A stretch of DNA of 64,000 nt. Origin: Phaseolus vulgaris (lineage: Eukaryota; Streptophyta; Magnoliopsida; Fabales; Fabaceae). Location of the stretch: positions 18,928,105-18,992,104 of the forward strand of contig NC_023758.2 of the NCBI RefSeq assembly GCF_000499845.2, given 5' to 3'. The notes beneath the pieces are model-generated. The model was not told the DNA's origin, searched no databases, and saw only the letters and a program-made list of their open reading frames with translations. Numbering within the stretch: position 1 is the stretch's first letter; every line of letters starts with the position of its first letter. A program made the position numbers and the translations under genes. Below are positions 21,946 to 33,017 of the stretch, piece after piece.

Positions 21946-21961
21946 CAAGCCCCCCAGTCTT
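21946..21961 (-). promoter_or_regulatory. Polypurine tract of T3
   Basis: AAGACTGGGGGGCTTG on the minus strand, abutting LTR start TGTACC. Confidence 0.85.
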
Positions 21962-22584
21962 GAGCTGATACTTGTTCTTAGCGAAAAGACTAAGGCCTCG
22001 CCCTATTGTGCACGTGGCATTCTTGCTGACGTGACATTCCCTCGTGCAGTTGACGTGACACTTCCTGAGCGTCTGACGCGATGCTTTCTGCGTTGAAGAT
22101 GTGATTGCTTTAAGTTGCGTGTTAATCCTTCGACACGTGGCTCGATCCTACGGCTGGGGATGAGCGTCGTTAGCGCTTCTCAAGCTAACGTTATAACTTT
22201 CAAAAACGCACGCTCGAGGCACTGTTTCATTCACTCCTTTCGCATTCTCTTCTACTGTTCATCCTCTCAGACTTTCTCTGCAACTCGCGACTCTTGCATT
22301 CTCCCTCTTCGCAAAAGCTGAAACCTTTGTAACTCTCACCGCAAAAGGTATGGTTTTTTTGCGTTGATGACTCTTCCTCTTTACTGTATTGCTTTCATAT
22401 CTGCCTGGGACTGTTTATATTTCTGGATCTCTGTGCTCTTCCCCTTTTCTCTGCTTTCTCGTTCTTCCCTTTTTTCTGGGTTTCTCGCGTGGTAGGGTTT
22501 CTCTAGGGTTTCACTTCCTTTCTGTCTTAACCTTATTCGTTGAACCCTTCCTCTTCTTCATTCTTCAGCTCTTCTCAACAAACT
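21962..22584 (+). promoter_or_regulatory. Promoter and spliced 5' UTR of T3 asA
   Basis: ACACGTGG is at 22133-22140. The GCACGCTCGAGGCACTGTTTCATTCACTC region (about 22205-22235) corresponds to the promoter block of T2, T5/T6 and T8. The leader intron runs from GT 22348 to AG 22568, ending TTCATTCTTCAG as in T2. Confidence 0.6.
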
Positions 22585-24940
22585 ATGGCACGCACAAAAA
22601 CAACGCCCAATCCTCCTCCCCCAAGGGTTCACTACAAGGCCCTTTATTCATGGGCATCTGACGAGCTCTTGGACGAATGCACCACCTTGACTACTGTTGA
22701 GGACATAGAGAATCATCTGGGTGACTTGCGGTTGTATAACTTCAACGCCTTCTGCAAAACCCATGATTCTCATATTTCCATCCGTCATGACACCCCTGGG
22801 GAGCCAGTTTGCGTGGATGACAGGTCAAATGGGGGAAAACCCTTCTTTTTCCTTTACCAAGCGGTGTTTAAGCGCATCGGTCTGCGCCTCCCCTTCATGA
22901 CCTTCGAGAGGGAGCTGCTCACGGAGGTCAATGTAGCCCCTGTCCAACTACATCCCAATGGCTGGGCCTCCGGGCTTTCCAGATCTTGTGTGGGTACCTG
23001 GGCATCCCACCATCAGTGGACGTTTTCCTTCACTTCTTTGAAGTGAAAAAGCAAGGGAAAAGTCTCTGGGTGAGCTTTTCTGGGGTTGCTAGCAAAATTC
23101 TCTTCACCCTCTTCCAGAACTCCTTCAAAGGTTGGAAGGGTAACTTCTTCAGGGTGTGTTGCGCCAAGCACGACCCTACAGCCCTAGATGGCTTTCCTCT
23201 ATACTGGAAGGAGAAGCCCAATCCGACCAAGCCCAAATCCTTGGACGAGTTATCCTTTGCTAATAGGGAGGTGTGTGTGGCGTTAGCTGGCTTGAAAGTC
23301 GTCTTCCACACCCCGACACTGATATCTCGCGAATTCAAGGCCAATGCCCTTTCTGCATATTTTGGTAGGGAGTCTCGCCCTTTGCTTGTCTTCTTCATTT
23401 CTGATTCTTAGTCGTGTTTTTCTCTAATTATTGAAAGCAATGTTTATCTGCCCTAATCTCCACGCGTGCTGAACCCTGTATTTTGTAGAGTTGAACCCTG
23501 TATTTGGTCCCGAGTTCAAATTTTAATTCTATGTTTCTATGCATTGCCATACGTATTCGACACTTCTCACCTAACTAATCTTTTGTTGCTTGGTTTGCTT
23601 TGGTGCAACATCAGTGATGGATTCTGCAACACGAGCTGAATTGGCTAGGTCTTTGAAGGCTCGTCTTGGCGCGAAGTTTGCAAAGGGCGGCGCCTCCAGC
23701 ACCTCCCCCCTCATGTCCAATCCATTGCCACCATCACTACCACCCCATTCTACCGAAACACCCAGCTCTCCTCATTCCCACCAAAACCAAACTCCCCTCT
23801 TACGTCGCAAACACCTTCCACAGCCTAAACATCCAACTCTCCTCCAACACTCCAAACACCCAACTTACCTCCAACACTCCAAACACCCAACTCACCCCCA
23901 ACACTCCCAACACCCAACTCACCCCTTCCCATCGCTGCAGTCCCACTGGCTGTAGCAAGCGTTCCTTCCACAACCCCTCTTGACAAAGGCAAGAGGGTGC
24001 TTACCGTTTCCTCCGAGGATGACGACTCGGATGTGGGGCCAGCTTATAAAAGAAGGAGGATCAACTGGGTCGTCTACTCGCGATCCTCTTCACCTCGACG
24101 TGGGGGGTCTATGAGGGACAATCCCCCCAGCGCCACATCTCCCCCACACCAAACAGTCCAAGAGGAGGGGGTGGTAGAGTCCGCGCCCTCATCAATACCA
24201 ACACCGCCCCCCGCCGCCCCAACAACTGCCCCAGAGCATATAACGATTCCCCCTCCCATCATGGAGTTGATGAGGGGTTTAATGAGAGGCCGTCGCCGGG
24301 TGAATCTTCCGGGGTACCACGGTCAGAGGGCATGCCTTACTATCTGGGTGCTTTCTTGGCCGTTGCCCTTGAGTGGCACGCCCAAGCGAAGTCCAAGGCT
24401 GTCGAGGCGCGCACGCTCCAAACTCTCCGACAGGAAGTGGCTACCCTGAAGGAAGAAAAGGAGAGCCTGTGCCGCAGTTGGGCGTGCCAAATGGAGGTTT
24501 ACAAAGCCTCCTTGAGAAGTGCTCGAGAGGCGAATGCCGAAGCCTGGAAACGGCTCACTGAGCTTCTTGCACAAGTGGTATCTCTCCAATCCAAGATCGT
24601 TGCTCTTGAAGCGGCGATGCGATCTTCCGAGGCACAACAAAAACGACTTGCTGATCAATGTGCTGCCCGGGAGCATCGCTGGAGAAATCCGAGGGGGAGC
24701 TAGCTGAACAGATGGAAAAGCTCAACCTTCTCCAAACCGAGCATAACCAGTTTCAGGCTGAGCTGAACAGGCTTCAGGTGGAGAAGGAAGCTCTCGAGAA
24801 GCAGCTAGCCTCTAGGGACTCCACGATTGAAGAGCTGGAGAGGGCCAAGAAGGAGCTCATCGCGGAGAGGGGAATTCAGGACTCCACAATCAAAAAGCTG
24901 GAGCAGGCCAAGGGGAAGCTTATCGATGGTATTGTTAGAA
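22585..24940 (+). pseudogene. asA antisense gene of T3, interrupted
   Basis: Starts MARTKTTPN (ATG 22585). Exon 1 runs to 23364 and has a roughly 8-bp deletion causing a frameshift near 22970 (the WAFVRGF segment). The intron is 23365-23614, followed by VMDSATRAELARSLKARLG. The linker contains an asparagine/threonine/proline-rich repeat near 23830-23930 (HPTHPQHS-like) and KGKRVLTVSSEDDDSD. The coiled coil has further frame changes near 24310 and 24700. At about 24940 the gene runs into AT-rich foreign sequence before its C-terminus. The function is unknown. Confidence 0.7.
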
Positions 24941-25925
24941 AAGATGGCTTTAAACTAGAGGGGGGGGTGAATTGTTTAAAAGGGTTTTCGCAAATATTTT
25001 AAAAACTAGAATGAATTTATCTCAGGAACCAAATGATTCAGCAATTCAGTTAGCCAAAACAGCAAGCAAAATCTATAGACCAGAAAAACAATCGGTTGTT
25101 TCGTAGAAACAATCGGTTGTTTATACCAGTAAACAACAAACAAACTGAATTTAAAGAGTTAGAGATAGAGAGATTGTACACAGTTGTTTATACTGGTTCA
25201 CTCCAAATCCAGAGTTACATCCAGTCTTCTCAGAAACCCTGAGGATATCCACTAAGCAATCACCACTTGATCACTTACACAACAACCAAGAGAATGACCT
25301 TGAACACCTCAAGAAACACACTCTCCTTGGCCAACACTAAGATTGCTGATCTTGAACACCTCAAGAACACACAGCCAATCTCAGCAAACACAGAAACGAA
25401 ATTGTTCAACAGAGTACAAGATTACACTTGTTACAGAAGATAATCTGAAATCAATACAAGCAGAATCCTATTCCAGCACTTTGATCAATCACAAAACAAC
25501 TTAGCAATCTCAACACTTTGAAAAACTCTCTTAGAAAAACTTTGTCAAAGATTCTTAATTCTTAAATCTGTTTTTCTGAATATATTCAAAGATGTAGTTT
25601 GTTATCAAATCTTAACAAACTCTTAAATTGCATTTAAAGATTGGTCAAAGCATTTAATGACTGGAGCGTAAACAGTTAAATCATTTAAAGCTCAGTCAAA
25701 GAAAACAGTTTTTCTGTTATGGTCCCAAAACAAGCAATCGGTTGTTTCCTCGAATCAATCGGTTGTTTTGGTACTTAACAGTTTAACCATTCGAAACAGT
25801 TTTCAAACTTTTTCTCAAAACACCTAAGTACAAAGAATCGGTTGTTTCGACAAAACAATCGGTTGTTTTTACTTAGTTTGAAATCATTTTGTTTTCACAA
25901 AGATTGAGAATGCTAATGCTTTAGG
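24941..25925. repeat. AT-rich LTR-like insert with paired AATCGGTTGTTT motifs
   Basis: Base composition changes sharply at both edges, and no ORF of note is present. Near its left edge is AAACTAGAGGGGGGGTGAAT, a polypurine run followed by TGAAT, as at a PPT/LTR boundary. Six copies of AATCGGTTGTTT occur as three pairs (25090/25111, 25736/25757, 25836/25857), each pair 21 nt apart. It resembles a solo LTR of a copia-type element, but I could not define its ends or a target duplication. Confidence 0.5.
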
Positions 25926-26927
25926 ATTTTTAACGACCAGGTCATCAAGTGTTTTGCTAACCCCGATTCTTTGATCACTGAATCCCCGATTCCGTCACCA
26001 CGCCAAGAAGCGCCTACTGAAGAACCTGCTAAGGAAGGTGGCGACGAGAACCAACAACAGGCTCCCACAATGCCTCTACAAGCAGCAAACCTCCCTCTCG
26101 AGGTTACAAGGATGTGGGAGCCTCTTTCTGCCAAACTGAAGACGATAGCGGAAGACATCCCCGCCATCATAACCAGAGCCGTGGAGGGCTCCACCAGGAA
26201 ACTCCAGGACGACCTCTTCAACCTCAAAACTGAAAACAGCACCATGAGGGTCAAGGTGGAGAAGTTGTCCTTCAACCTGACGCTCGCAGAAATTGAACAC
26301 TCCCGAGTGGAGGACGCAATGAGCATCGAGCTCAGGCTGGCGCGCAAGGAGGCCACTGAACTCCGCCATAAAGTGCAACAACTTGCTCAAGAAAAGATCG
26401 AACTAGAGAGCAAGATTGTGCCTTACCGCGTCAGGGTGGCTGACCTGGAGGCTCTCATAAAGGCCGACGCCGTCAAGGTGAAGAAGCTAGAGCAAAGGTC
26501 AGCCGACCGGGAGACCCTCCTCGGGCAGGTGGAAAAGGCGAGGGACGACGCCATGGCTGATCTCGCCGAGGCCAACAAAGAGAAGGGAAAGATAGCCGCT
26601 GAATTGGGCCAAGTGCAAGCGGAATCCAAGAAGGTTGCTGAAGACCTTCTCCAAGCTCAAGAAGCCAACGAACAACTCAAAAAGCAAGTTGAAGAGCTGG
26701 AGCAGCATAATAAAGGGCTGAAAGAACAAGCTGAAGAACTCGAGAAACAGATTGCAGAGCTCAAGAAGCAAATTGAAGATCTCAATCTGAGTTCCGCCCA
26801 AATTCTGGCTGCCGGATTCGAGGCTGCACGGGAACAGTTCGCCTGCTTGTTCCCTGATCTGGATCTCAGCATGGTGTCACTGAATAATGAAGTGGTGGAT
26901 GGAAAAGTGGTGCCCGCCGAAGACTGA
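25926..26927 (+). CDS. Antisense gene C-terminal half, probably asB of T4
   Basis: It is open from the left edge (FNDQVIKCFANPDSLITES) to a TGA at 26925-26927, with no ATG of its own that looks like a start. A proline/glutamate-rich piece leads into about 250 residues of heptad-rich coiled coil (repeated KKQVEELEQHNKGLKEQAEELEK-type segments). It ends NNEVVDGKVVPAED, like the VDGKVVP end of asA in T5 and T6. It lies next to the end of pol, the asB position. The first exon is missing. The long open frame suggests recent loss of that exon, or a recombinant. Confidence 0.6.
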   Translation: MFNDQVIKCFANPDSLITESPIPSPRQEAPTEEPAKEGGDENQQQAPTMPLQAANLPLEVTRMWEPLSAKLKTIAEDIPAIITRAVEGSTRKLQDDLFNLKTENSTMRVKVEKLSFNLTLAEIEHSRVEDAMSIELRLARKEATELRHKVQQLAQEKIELESKIVPYRVRVADLEALIKADAVKVKKLEQRSADRETLLGQVEKARDDAMADLAEANKEKGKIAAELGQVQAESKKVAEDLLQAQEANEQLKKQVEELEQHNKGLKEQAEELEKQIAELKKQIEDLNLSSAQILAAGFEAAREQFACLFPDLDLSMVSLNNEVVDGKVVPAED

Positions 26928-27533
26928 TCAATTTAATCCATCCATTGCTTTTATACTTTCCCTTGTATATAACTTGTAACAACTTTATGCCTTTTCGTAT
27001 ATATATGTTTTGAACTAATATTCACTGTTGATGACAAAGGTCTACGTTTTTCCTCTTACAACTTCTTCAATTGCTTCAACTTTCCTTGCGCGTTTAATTC
27101 CAAAGAAATGACTTAGCACAACTGTAGGCACGATTTTTGACTTTAACTGATTCGAACCGTTTCAACCTTAAGCAACAATCACTTTAACAACTCGTAATCT
27201 TAAGGCAATTAACCTTGTCGTAAAAATATTCTTCAAGCAACAAACTTTAAATCAGCTATGGGCTTAAACGCGGCTTCACCCGATCTGCTTCATCAAAACG
27301 GGTCTTTTAACTTTCTCGCCACTGTTTGAACTTTTCCTGGTCGCCAAAGACTTTTGGTGATCAGCTTCTTTCTGGCTCCACGCCTTGGCCATTGTTCTTT
27401 GATCTGGGGGTAGAGGCGCCTTTCGGATCCTCCTCTACCTTCCTGAACTTCAGGACCACAGGCCGGGTGGCTAGGCGCTCTCTTCGAACCTGCCTTAGCC
27501 ACCTTCCAAACTTCGTCCACCCTTAACACCGTA
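26928..27533. other. AT-rich region downstream of the T4 antisense gene
   Basis: About 300 bp of AT-rich 3' flank (TATATATATG near 27000) is followed by sequence with no recognised gene. It is consistent with a 3' UTR and terminator. Confidence 0.5.
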
Positions 27534-28041
27534 CCTGAACTCGTTCGAGACGAGAAGGATTTTATCTTGCCTGAACTCGCGCATAGGCGAGAAGGTCTTT
27601 AACTCGCCTGAACTCGCTCATAGGCGAGAAGGTCTTTAACTCGCCTGAACTCGCTCATAGGCGAGAAGGTCTTTTACTTGCCTCTACATTGCCCCAGGGG
27701 TTACATCTTCTCGCCCCCAGAAACACTGAGGACTTTTCACTGGTGCCTCTACATTGCTCCAGGGGTTACATCTTCTCGCCCCCAGAAACACTGAGGACTT
27801 TTCACTGGTGCCTCTACACTGCTCCAGGGGTTACATCTTCTCGCCCCCAGAAGCACTGAGGACTTTTCACTCTTCCTTGCCTGCACTCGCTCGACGACGA
27901 GGAGGTCTTTAACTTGCCTCAGGACGCGCGAGGACGTTGAGGTCTTTTAACTGGTGCCTCCGATCGCCGAAAAACGATGAGGACTTACAAAACTTTAACT
28001 GATGCCTCCAATCGCCGAAAAACGATGAGGGCTTAAAACTT
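27534..28041. repeat. Three minisatellite arrays in T4 spacer
   Basis: Array 1 (about 27534-27681) has four copies of a 37-bp unit with CCTGAACTCGCTCATAGGCG. Array 2 (about 27682-27868) has three copies of a roughly 65-bp unit with CTCCAGGGGTTACATCTTCT and CACTGAGGACTTTTCACT. Array 3 (about 27955-28041) has two copies of a roughly 45-bp unit with ATCGCCGAAAAACGATGAGG, itself an imperfect hairpin. These lie where T2 has different arrays (7409-7925). Confidence 0.75.
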
Positions 28042-28282
28042 TTTAGAAAGCATGCAACATATCTTTAACTTGCCTTGAGTCGCATATAAGTGACAAGGTC
28101 GTTCTTCAAAACTTTCTAAAAACAACAGGCACGCAATCTAAAACAACTCGTACTTTAAAAACTCTTCTTTTATTGGGTGGCCTCGTTAAAAACCCTCCTT
28201 AGGGAAAAAAGAGTGCCCCCTTCAAACTGTTTTAACAGAGACATTGTAATGTAACTCGTGTTTATCTTTACTTACAAAGTTC
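28042..28282. other. Conserved block beyond the T4 pol stop
   Basis: GGGTGGCCTCGTTAAAAACC followed by AGGGAAAAAAGAGTGCCCCC (28173-28220) corresponds to 8028-8083 of T2. On the sense strand it includes CCCAATAAAAG, a possible poly(A) signal. Confidence 0.45.
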
Positions 28283-31069
28283 TTAACTGTAATACAACTT
28301 CAAGTGCGTGGCGTTCCAAGTGCGAGGAATCGCCCCTCCTTCCAATGTCTCTAAGCGGTAGGCGCCGTTCCCGAGCGCCTCGGTTATTCTGAACGGTCCA
28401 GTCCACTTGGGCGACAGTTTATTCTCCATCTCGTACTGGTGGGCCTTTCTCATCACCAGGTCGCCTTCTCTAAACTGCCTTGGCATCACCTTCGAGTTAT
28501 ATCTTCGTTCAATCCTCCTCTTCACCGCCTGAGCCTTCAATCTCACCTCTTCTCTGACCTCATCCAGTAGATCCAGGTTCAACCTTCTCTCTTAATTCGA
28601 GTCTTCCTCTACAAAGTTCTGGAATCTCGGCGAGCTCTCCTGGATCTCTACTGGAATCATCGCATCACACCCATAGACCAAGCTGAACGGGGTCTCATGG
28701 GTTCCTGACTGCTCGGTGGTGTGGTATGCCCAGACTATACGGGGCACTTCCTCAGCCCAGCTTCCCTTGGCTTTCTCTAGCCTTCTCTTCAATCCTCTCA
28801 GCAACACCCGATTAGCTGACTCCACCTGGCCATTTGTCTGAGGGTGCTCGACGGATGCAAACACTTGTTGAATTCCCACCCCTTCGCAAAGCTTCTTCAA
28901 CAAATGGCTTGCAAACTGAGTCCCATTGTCCGACACCAGGCGCTTAGGCACTCCAAACCGGCACACAATGTTTTTCCACACGAAACCTTCGATCTTGTGT
29001 GCGGTGATCTGGGCCACTGGCTCTGCTTCGATCCACTTGGTGAAATATTCAATCGCCACCACCAAGTACTTCATCTGCCTGATCGCCAGCGGGAAAGGCC
29101 CCAGGATGTCGATTCCCCAGGTATGAAACGGCCAAGGGCTATAGATCGACTTCAACTCCTCGGGAGGCGCTTTATGCCAATCGGCGTGCTGTTGGCATTG
29201 TTTGCAACATTGGGCATACTTCTTGCAATCTTCTCTCATCGATGGCCAGTAGTAACCTGCACGGAGAGTCCTCGCGGCCAGAGCTCGACCCCCGACGTGG
29301 CTTCCGCATATACCTTCGTGGAGCTCTGCCATTATTCTCGTGCACTTCTCGCCATGTACACATTCCAGGAGTGGGTGAGTGAACCCAAACCTGTACAGGT
29401 CGCCATCAATCAATGTGTACTTGCTAAAATTTTTCTTTACCTTCCTAGCCTCTGTCGGATCCAGTGGGAGAAGGCCATCTGCCAGGCACCGCTTGTACTG
29501 TGTTATCCAGGTGTCTGGCTCATGGATAGCGCAAACCTGCGTCATGTTCACCTTCTCACCTCGACATGCTCTAATTCTCGGCGATCTCAGCGTTTCTTGC
29601 GTCAGGGACTTATGACTTCTCGCTGCTTTCTCCGTCGACTTGCTTATCTGCAGAACCAGGTGATCTGCTACAAATGCTCTTGGCGTCTTCAGAGTTTCTT
29701 GAATCACCGTCCTCTGTCTACCCCCCTTGCCTGAACTGGCGAGCTTGGCTAGCAAGTCAGCTCGGGCATTCTGCTCTCTGGGCACATGCACTACTTCAAA
29801 GGAGGCAAAAGAACTCTTCAATTCCTGCACATACTCCAAGTAAGCCGCCATTTGTGGATCTTTAGCCTGGAACTCGCCTGTTACTTGCCCCGTGACCAGC
29901 AGCGAGTCACTCTTAGCCATCAGTACCCTGGCTCCCATCTCTTTAGCCAACAAAATCCCGGCGATCAGCGCCTCATATTCTGCTTGATTGTTACTGGCTT
30001 TGAAGGCAAACCTCAGAGATTGTTCGATCAGCACGCCGTTGGGTCCTTCCAAAATGACTCCAGCACCGCTACCCTGCTGGTTCGACGATGCATCCACCGA
30101 GAGTACCCAACGGAAATCGTCCCCTTCAACTCGCGTTGCCTCAGATGAGAGCTCGACCACGAAATCTGCAAAGATTTGCCCCTTAATCGGGCCTCGGGGC
30201 TCATATTTGATATCAAACTCTGACAATTCTACTGCCCACTTCACCATCCTTCCTGCAACGTCAGGCTTCTTCAAGACCTTCTGGATGGGCAGGTCAGTCA
30301 TCACCAGTATTGTGAAGCTATGGAAGTAGTGGCGCAACCTCCTCGCCGAAAATACCACAGCCAGCGCAGCCTTTTCTAGGGCCTGATATCTCGTCTCGGG
30401 GCCCTGCAACACCTTACTCACAAAATAAATAGGCTTCTGAGCCTGATCTTGATCCTAGGCGAGCACCGCACCCACCGCCCTCTCAATTACAGCAAAATAC
30501 AACCTGAGAGGGGTTCCCACCAGCGGTTTGCACAGAACCGGCGGGCTCGCCAGATACTCCTTCAGCTTGACGAAAGCTTCCTCGCACTCTTTCGTCCAAA
30601 CAAACTTATTATTGCGCCTCAAGCACTGAAAATAGGGATGGCCCTTTTCTCCGCTAGCTGACACGAAGCGAGACAGGGCTGCCATCCGACCTGTTAGCTG
30701 CTGGACTTCTTTCACCGTAGCTGGGCTCTTCATCGCCAAGATGGCGGCACACTTATCAGGGTTGGCCTCTATGCCTCTTTCAGTCAAGAGAAAACCCAAG
30801 AACTTTCCAGCCTCCACGCCGAAAATGCATTTCTCTGGATTGAGCTTTAATCTGAACTTGGCGATCGTCGTGAACAATTCTTCCAAGTCTGCCACGTGCC
30901 TGCTCTTTTCCGGCGAGGTCACGACCATGTCATCGACGTACGCTTGCACGTTCCTTCCCAGCATTGGTGCAAGTACACGATCCATCAGCCTCTGGTACGT
31001 GGCCCCTGCGTTCTTCAGTCCAAACGGCATCACCTTATAGCAATAGCACGATCTCTCCGTCATGAAGGC
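28283..31069 (-). pseudogene. RT C-terminus to integrase of T4
   Basis: One frame throughout with two stops, a TAG at 30455-30457 (Gln to stop in LVQDQDQ) and a TAA at about 28589-28591. It contains MPFGLKNAGATYQRLMD, YVDDMVVTS, RNase H, the archaeal-type RNase H (LSVDASSNQQGSGAG) and integrase with the HEGICGSH and CKQC zinc ligands. The DD35E residues are in WGIDILGP, VSDNGTQF and HPQTNGQVESANR. T5 entered the RT coding sequence at 31065-31069. The RT N-terminal part resumes at 38016. Confidence 0.8.
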
Positions 31070-32297
31070 TGTTCCGTCCGGTTGACCGGGACGTCTTCGT
31101 GCGCGACCTCGACCGTCAGCTAAGGACTCCTTCCCTCTGATTGCCTGTGATTCCTGCAAAAAAAAGGACAACGAGGCGACCTAGCGGCCGTTTGCACTCC
31201 GACGCTCAAGTCAGCCAGCAAGAAACACCAAAAAGCTGTCCACCCACGTATCTGAGCACCGCGTGTGGCACTCTGAAGGTGGTAAAAGAACTGTGTATCT
31301 GTGTGTGTGTGTTGTCTCCTTTTGGCAAAAGTACTCTCCAGTCACTTGTACGTAACCTTAAAGCACGGGCAAGCAACCAAAGCGTTTCTCGTAAGTTTGG
31401 CAAAGGTTCCAACCCTTTTTCCGACATTCTCAGCGCTATTTAAACTGCCCCCGGCATTTAAAGCGCCTTAAAGCGCTTTTAAACTCAAACGTAACGCACT
31501 CATTAAAGCGCTTAATTACGAAACGTAGCGCATTTAAGACGTTGAAACGCTTGGGAGCCATAATAGTACCTGAATGCTGAAAAGGGAAACTGTATTGAAT
31601 ATCTTTAATTACCTGGCACCTGACTAGAGGGTGTTTCTATTCCGGCATTGCTGTCATACACGTGGAGGGCCTCACGACGCCATGACCCCATCTGGGGGCG
31701 TTTCTGCCCATCTGGGGAAGTTTCTACGTGTGGGTCCTCCTGCTTGGGAGTGCTACTGCGCTAGGGGTGGCTTTTTGGGTGCCAACTCATGCCCCCAAGT
31801 ATCTAGCCACTTACTCTGAGAGCGTATCTGCCTTCCTCTCACACCCTGCACCCGGTTATCCTGGGCGTGACCTTCCTCTTGGGTCGTATCTGTCCCGAAG
31901 GCGTCTCTGGGGCGGCAGGGGTACTTCGCGAGTCAGGCTGCCCTTTACTGGTACTATCACTATGGCCTTGGAGCCACCTTTTTCTTCTCTTTATCACTTT
32001 CCCGAGATATCGGGACCTGAGGCTTTCCCACGACGTCGCTCCCTCCATGGTCTTTCCTACCCATGGGTATCGGGGAACCACACCGTGATTGCCTTGTTTT
32101 TACACTGTTTAATCTGGCGACGCCCTCACCTGGGCGACGCCTTCACCTAGGCGACGCCTTCACCTAGGCGACGCCTTCGCCTAGGCGACGCCTCCTCTTG
32201 GCGTCTCTACATCTGAGCGACACCTCGAGCTGACTTTGACTTTCCAGTCGTTGACTTTGACCTTGACTTAGTCAACGGCATGATACGGGACGGTACA
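31070..32297 (-). repeat. T5 3' LTR (1228 bp)
   Basis: The plus-strand ends are TGTTCCGTCC and GGTACA. It differs from the T5 5' LTR by only a few substitutions that I could see, and by fewer CACCTAGGCGACGCCTT units (32110-32200). R/U5 block at 31197-31213. Confidence 0.9.
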
Positions 32298-32313
32298 CAA
32301 GCCCCCCAGTCTT
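32298..32313 (-). promoter_or_regulatory. Polypurine tract of T5
   Basis: AAGACTGGGGGGCTTG on the minus strand, next to LTR start TGTACC. Confidence 0.85.
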
Positions 32314-33017
32314 AAGCCGAAGACTTGTCTTCAGCGCAAAGACTAAAGCCTTGCCCCCGCCATCCACGTGCCTTCCTGATGACGTGTCTATCTCTGCTGA
32401 CTCAACAAATTTTCGAATTACTGACGCGACATTATCTGAACCACAGGGGTATTCTTAATGACCGATTGGACATTCCCTGAAATGGGGATGATTACGCCTT
32501 TTGGGCTACCCTTGATCGCGCGCCACGCGGCCCATCGCGTGGCCCTCCTTTAGAGGCCTTTGCGCTTCCCCTGGGCAATCGACCTTCTGACGCGTGGCCC
32601 GATCTTGCGGCCCTTAGTTAGCGCCTCTTGGGTTACAAAATGTAACGTTTAAGTTACCCCAAACCCCGCGCTCACTCTACTGTTACATTCATTCACTCTG
32701 CAATTCCGCATTGTTCATCACCTTCAAAACCCTTTTCTCTGCAATCGCGATTCTCTCCTTCCTACGCTCTCCTACTGCCTCCAAAGGTACGGTTTTTCCC
32801 TCCTTGATGATTCTCTTTGCTGTATGAACTGCCTGGGACTGTCCATATTACCGCATTTCTCTGGATGTTGTTTGTATGCGTCGTTGTTCCTCTCGTTTCC
32901 CTTCTTTCTTTTGCGGGTAGGGCGCTCCTAGGGTTCTTCCATTTTCCCATTTTCTTCTCTCCAAACCCCTTTTCTCTGAACCCTTTCTTTCTCTTTTGAT
33001 CTTCAGCATTGGTGTTG
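32314..33017 (+). promoter_or_regulatory. Promoter and spliced 5' UTR of T5 asA
   Basis: An ACGCGTGG variant of the G-box is at 32590-32597. The block CCCCGCGCTCACTC...CATTCATTCACTC is at about 32665-32700. The leader exon ends CCAAAG at 32786, and the 220-nt intron 32787-33006 ends GATCTTCAG. T6 has the same arrangement in mirror image at 47342-48045. Confidence 0.6.

Larger units (their letters stand above)
20754..24940 (-). mobile_element. T3: 3' part of a Tat element
   Basis: Contains a complete LTR, PPT, asA promoter and most of asA. No gag or pol belongs to it unambiguously. Its LTR does not pair with the T4 5' LTR (different length and ends), so I keep it separate from T4, although an unequal recombinant of the two cannot be excluded. 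Confidence 0.6.

Noticed and set aside
25926..31069. T3 and T4 as one element with one LTR pair
   Set aside because: The candidate LTRs 20754-21945 and 51830-52645 differ in ends, length and repeats, and an unrelated insert lies between the antisense gene halves.
31241..31440. Short open frames inside LTRs repeated at 31.2, 36.9, 37.4, 38.7 and 48.3 kb
   Set aside because: They recur only because the LTRs are repeated, in both orientations and several frames, with no protein-family features.
32110..32220. Regular GGCGACGCC repeats as a CRISPR array
   Set aside because: The units are contiguous without unique spacers, recur in all related LTRs and lie in a plant genome. They are LTR minisatellites.
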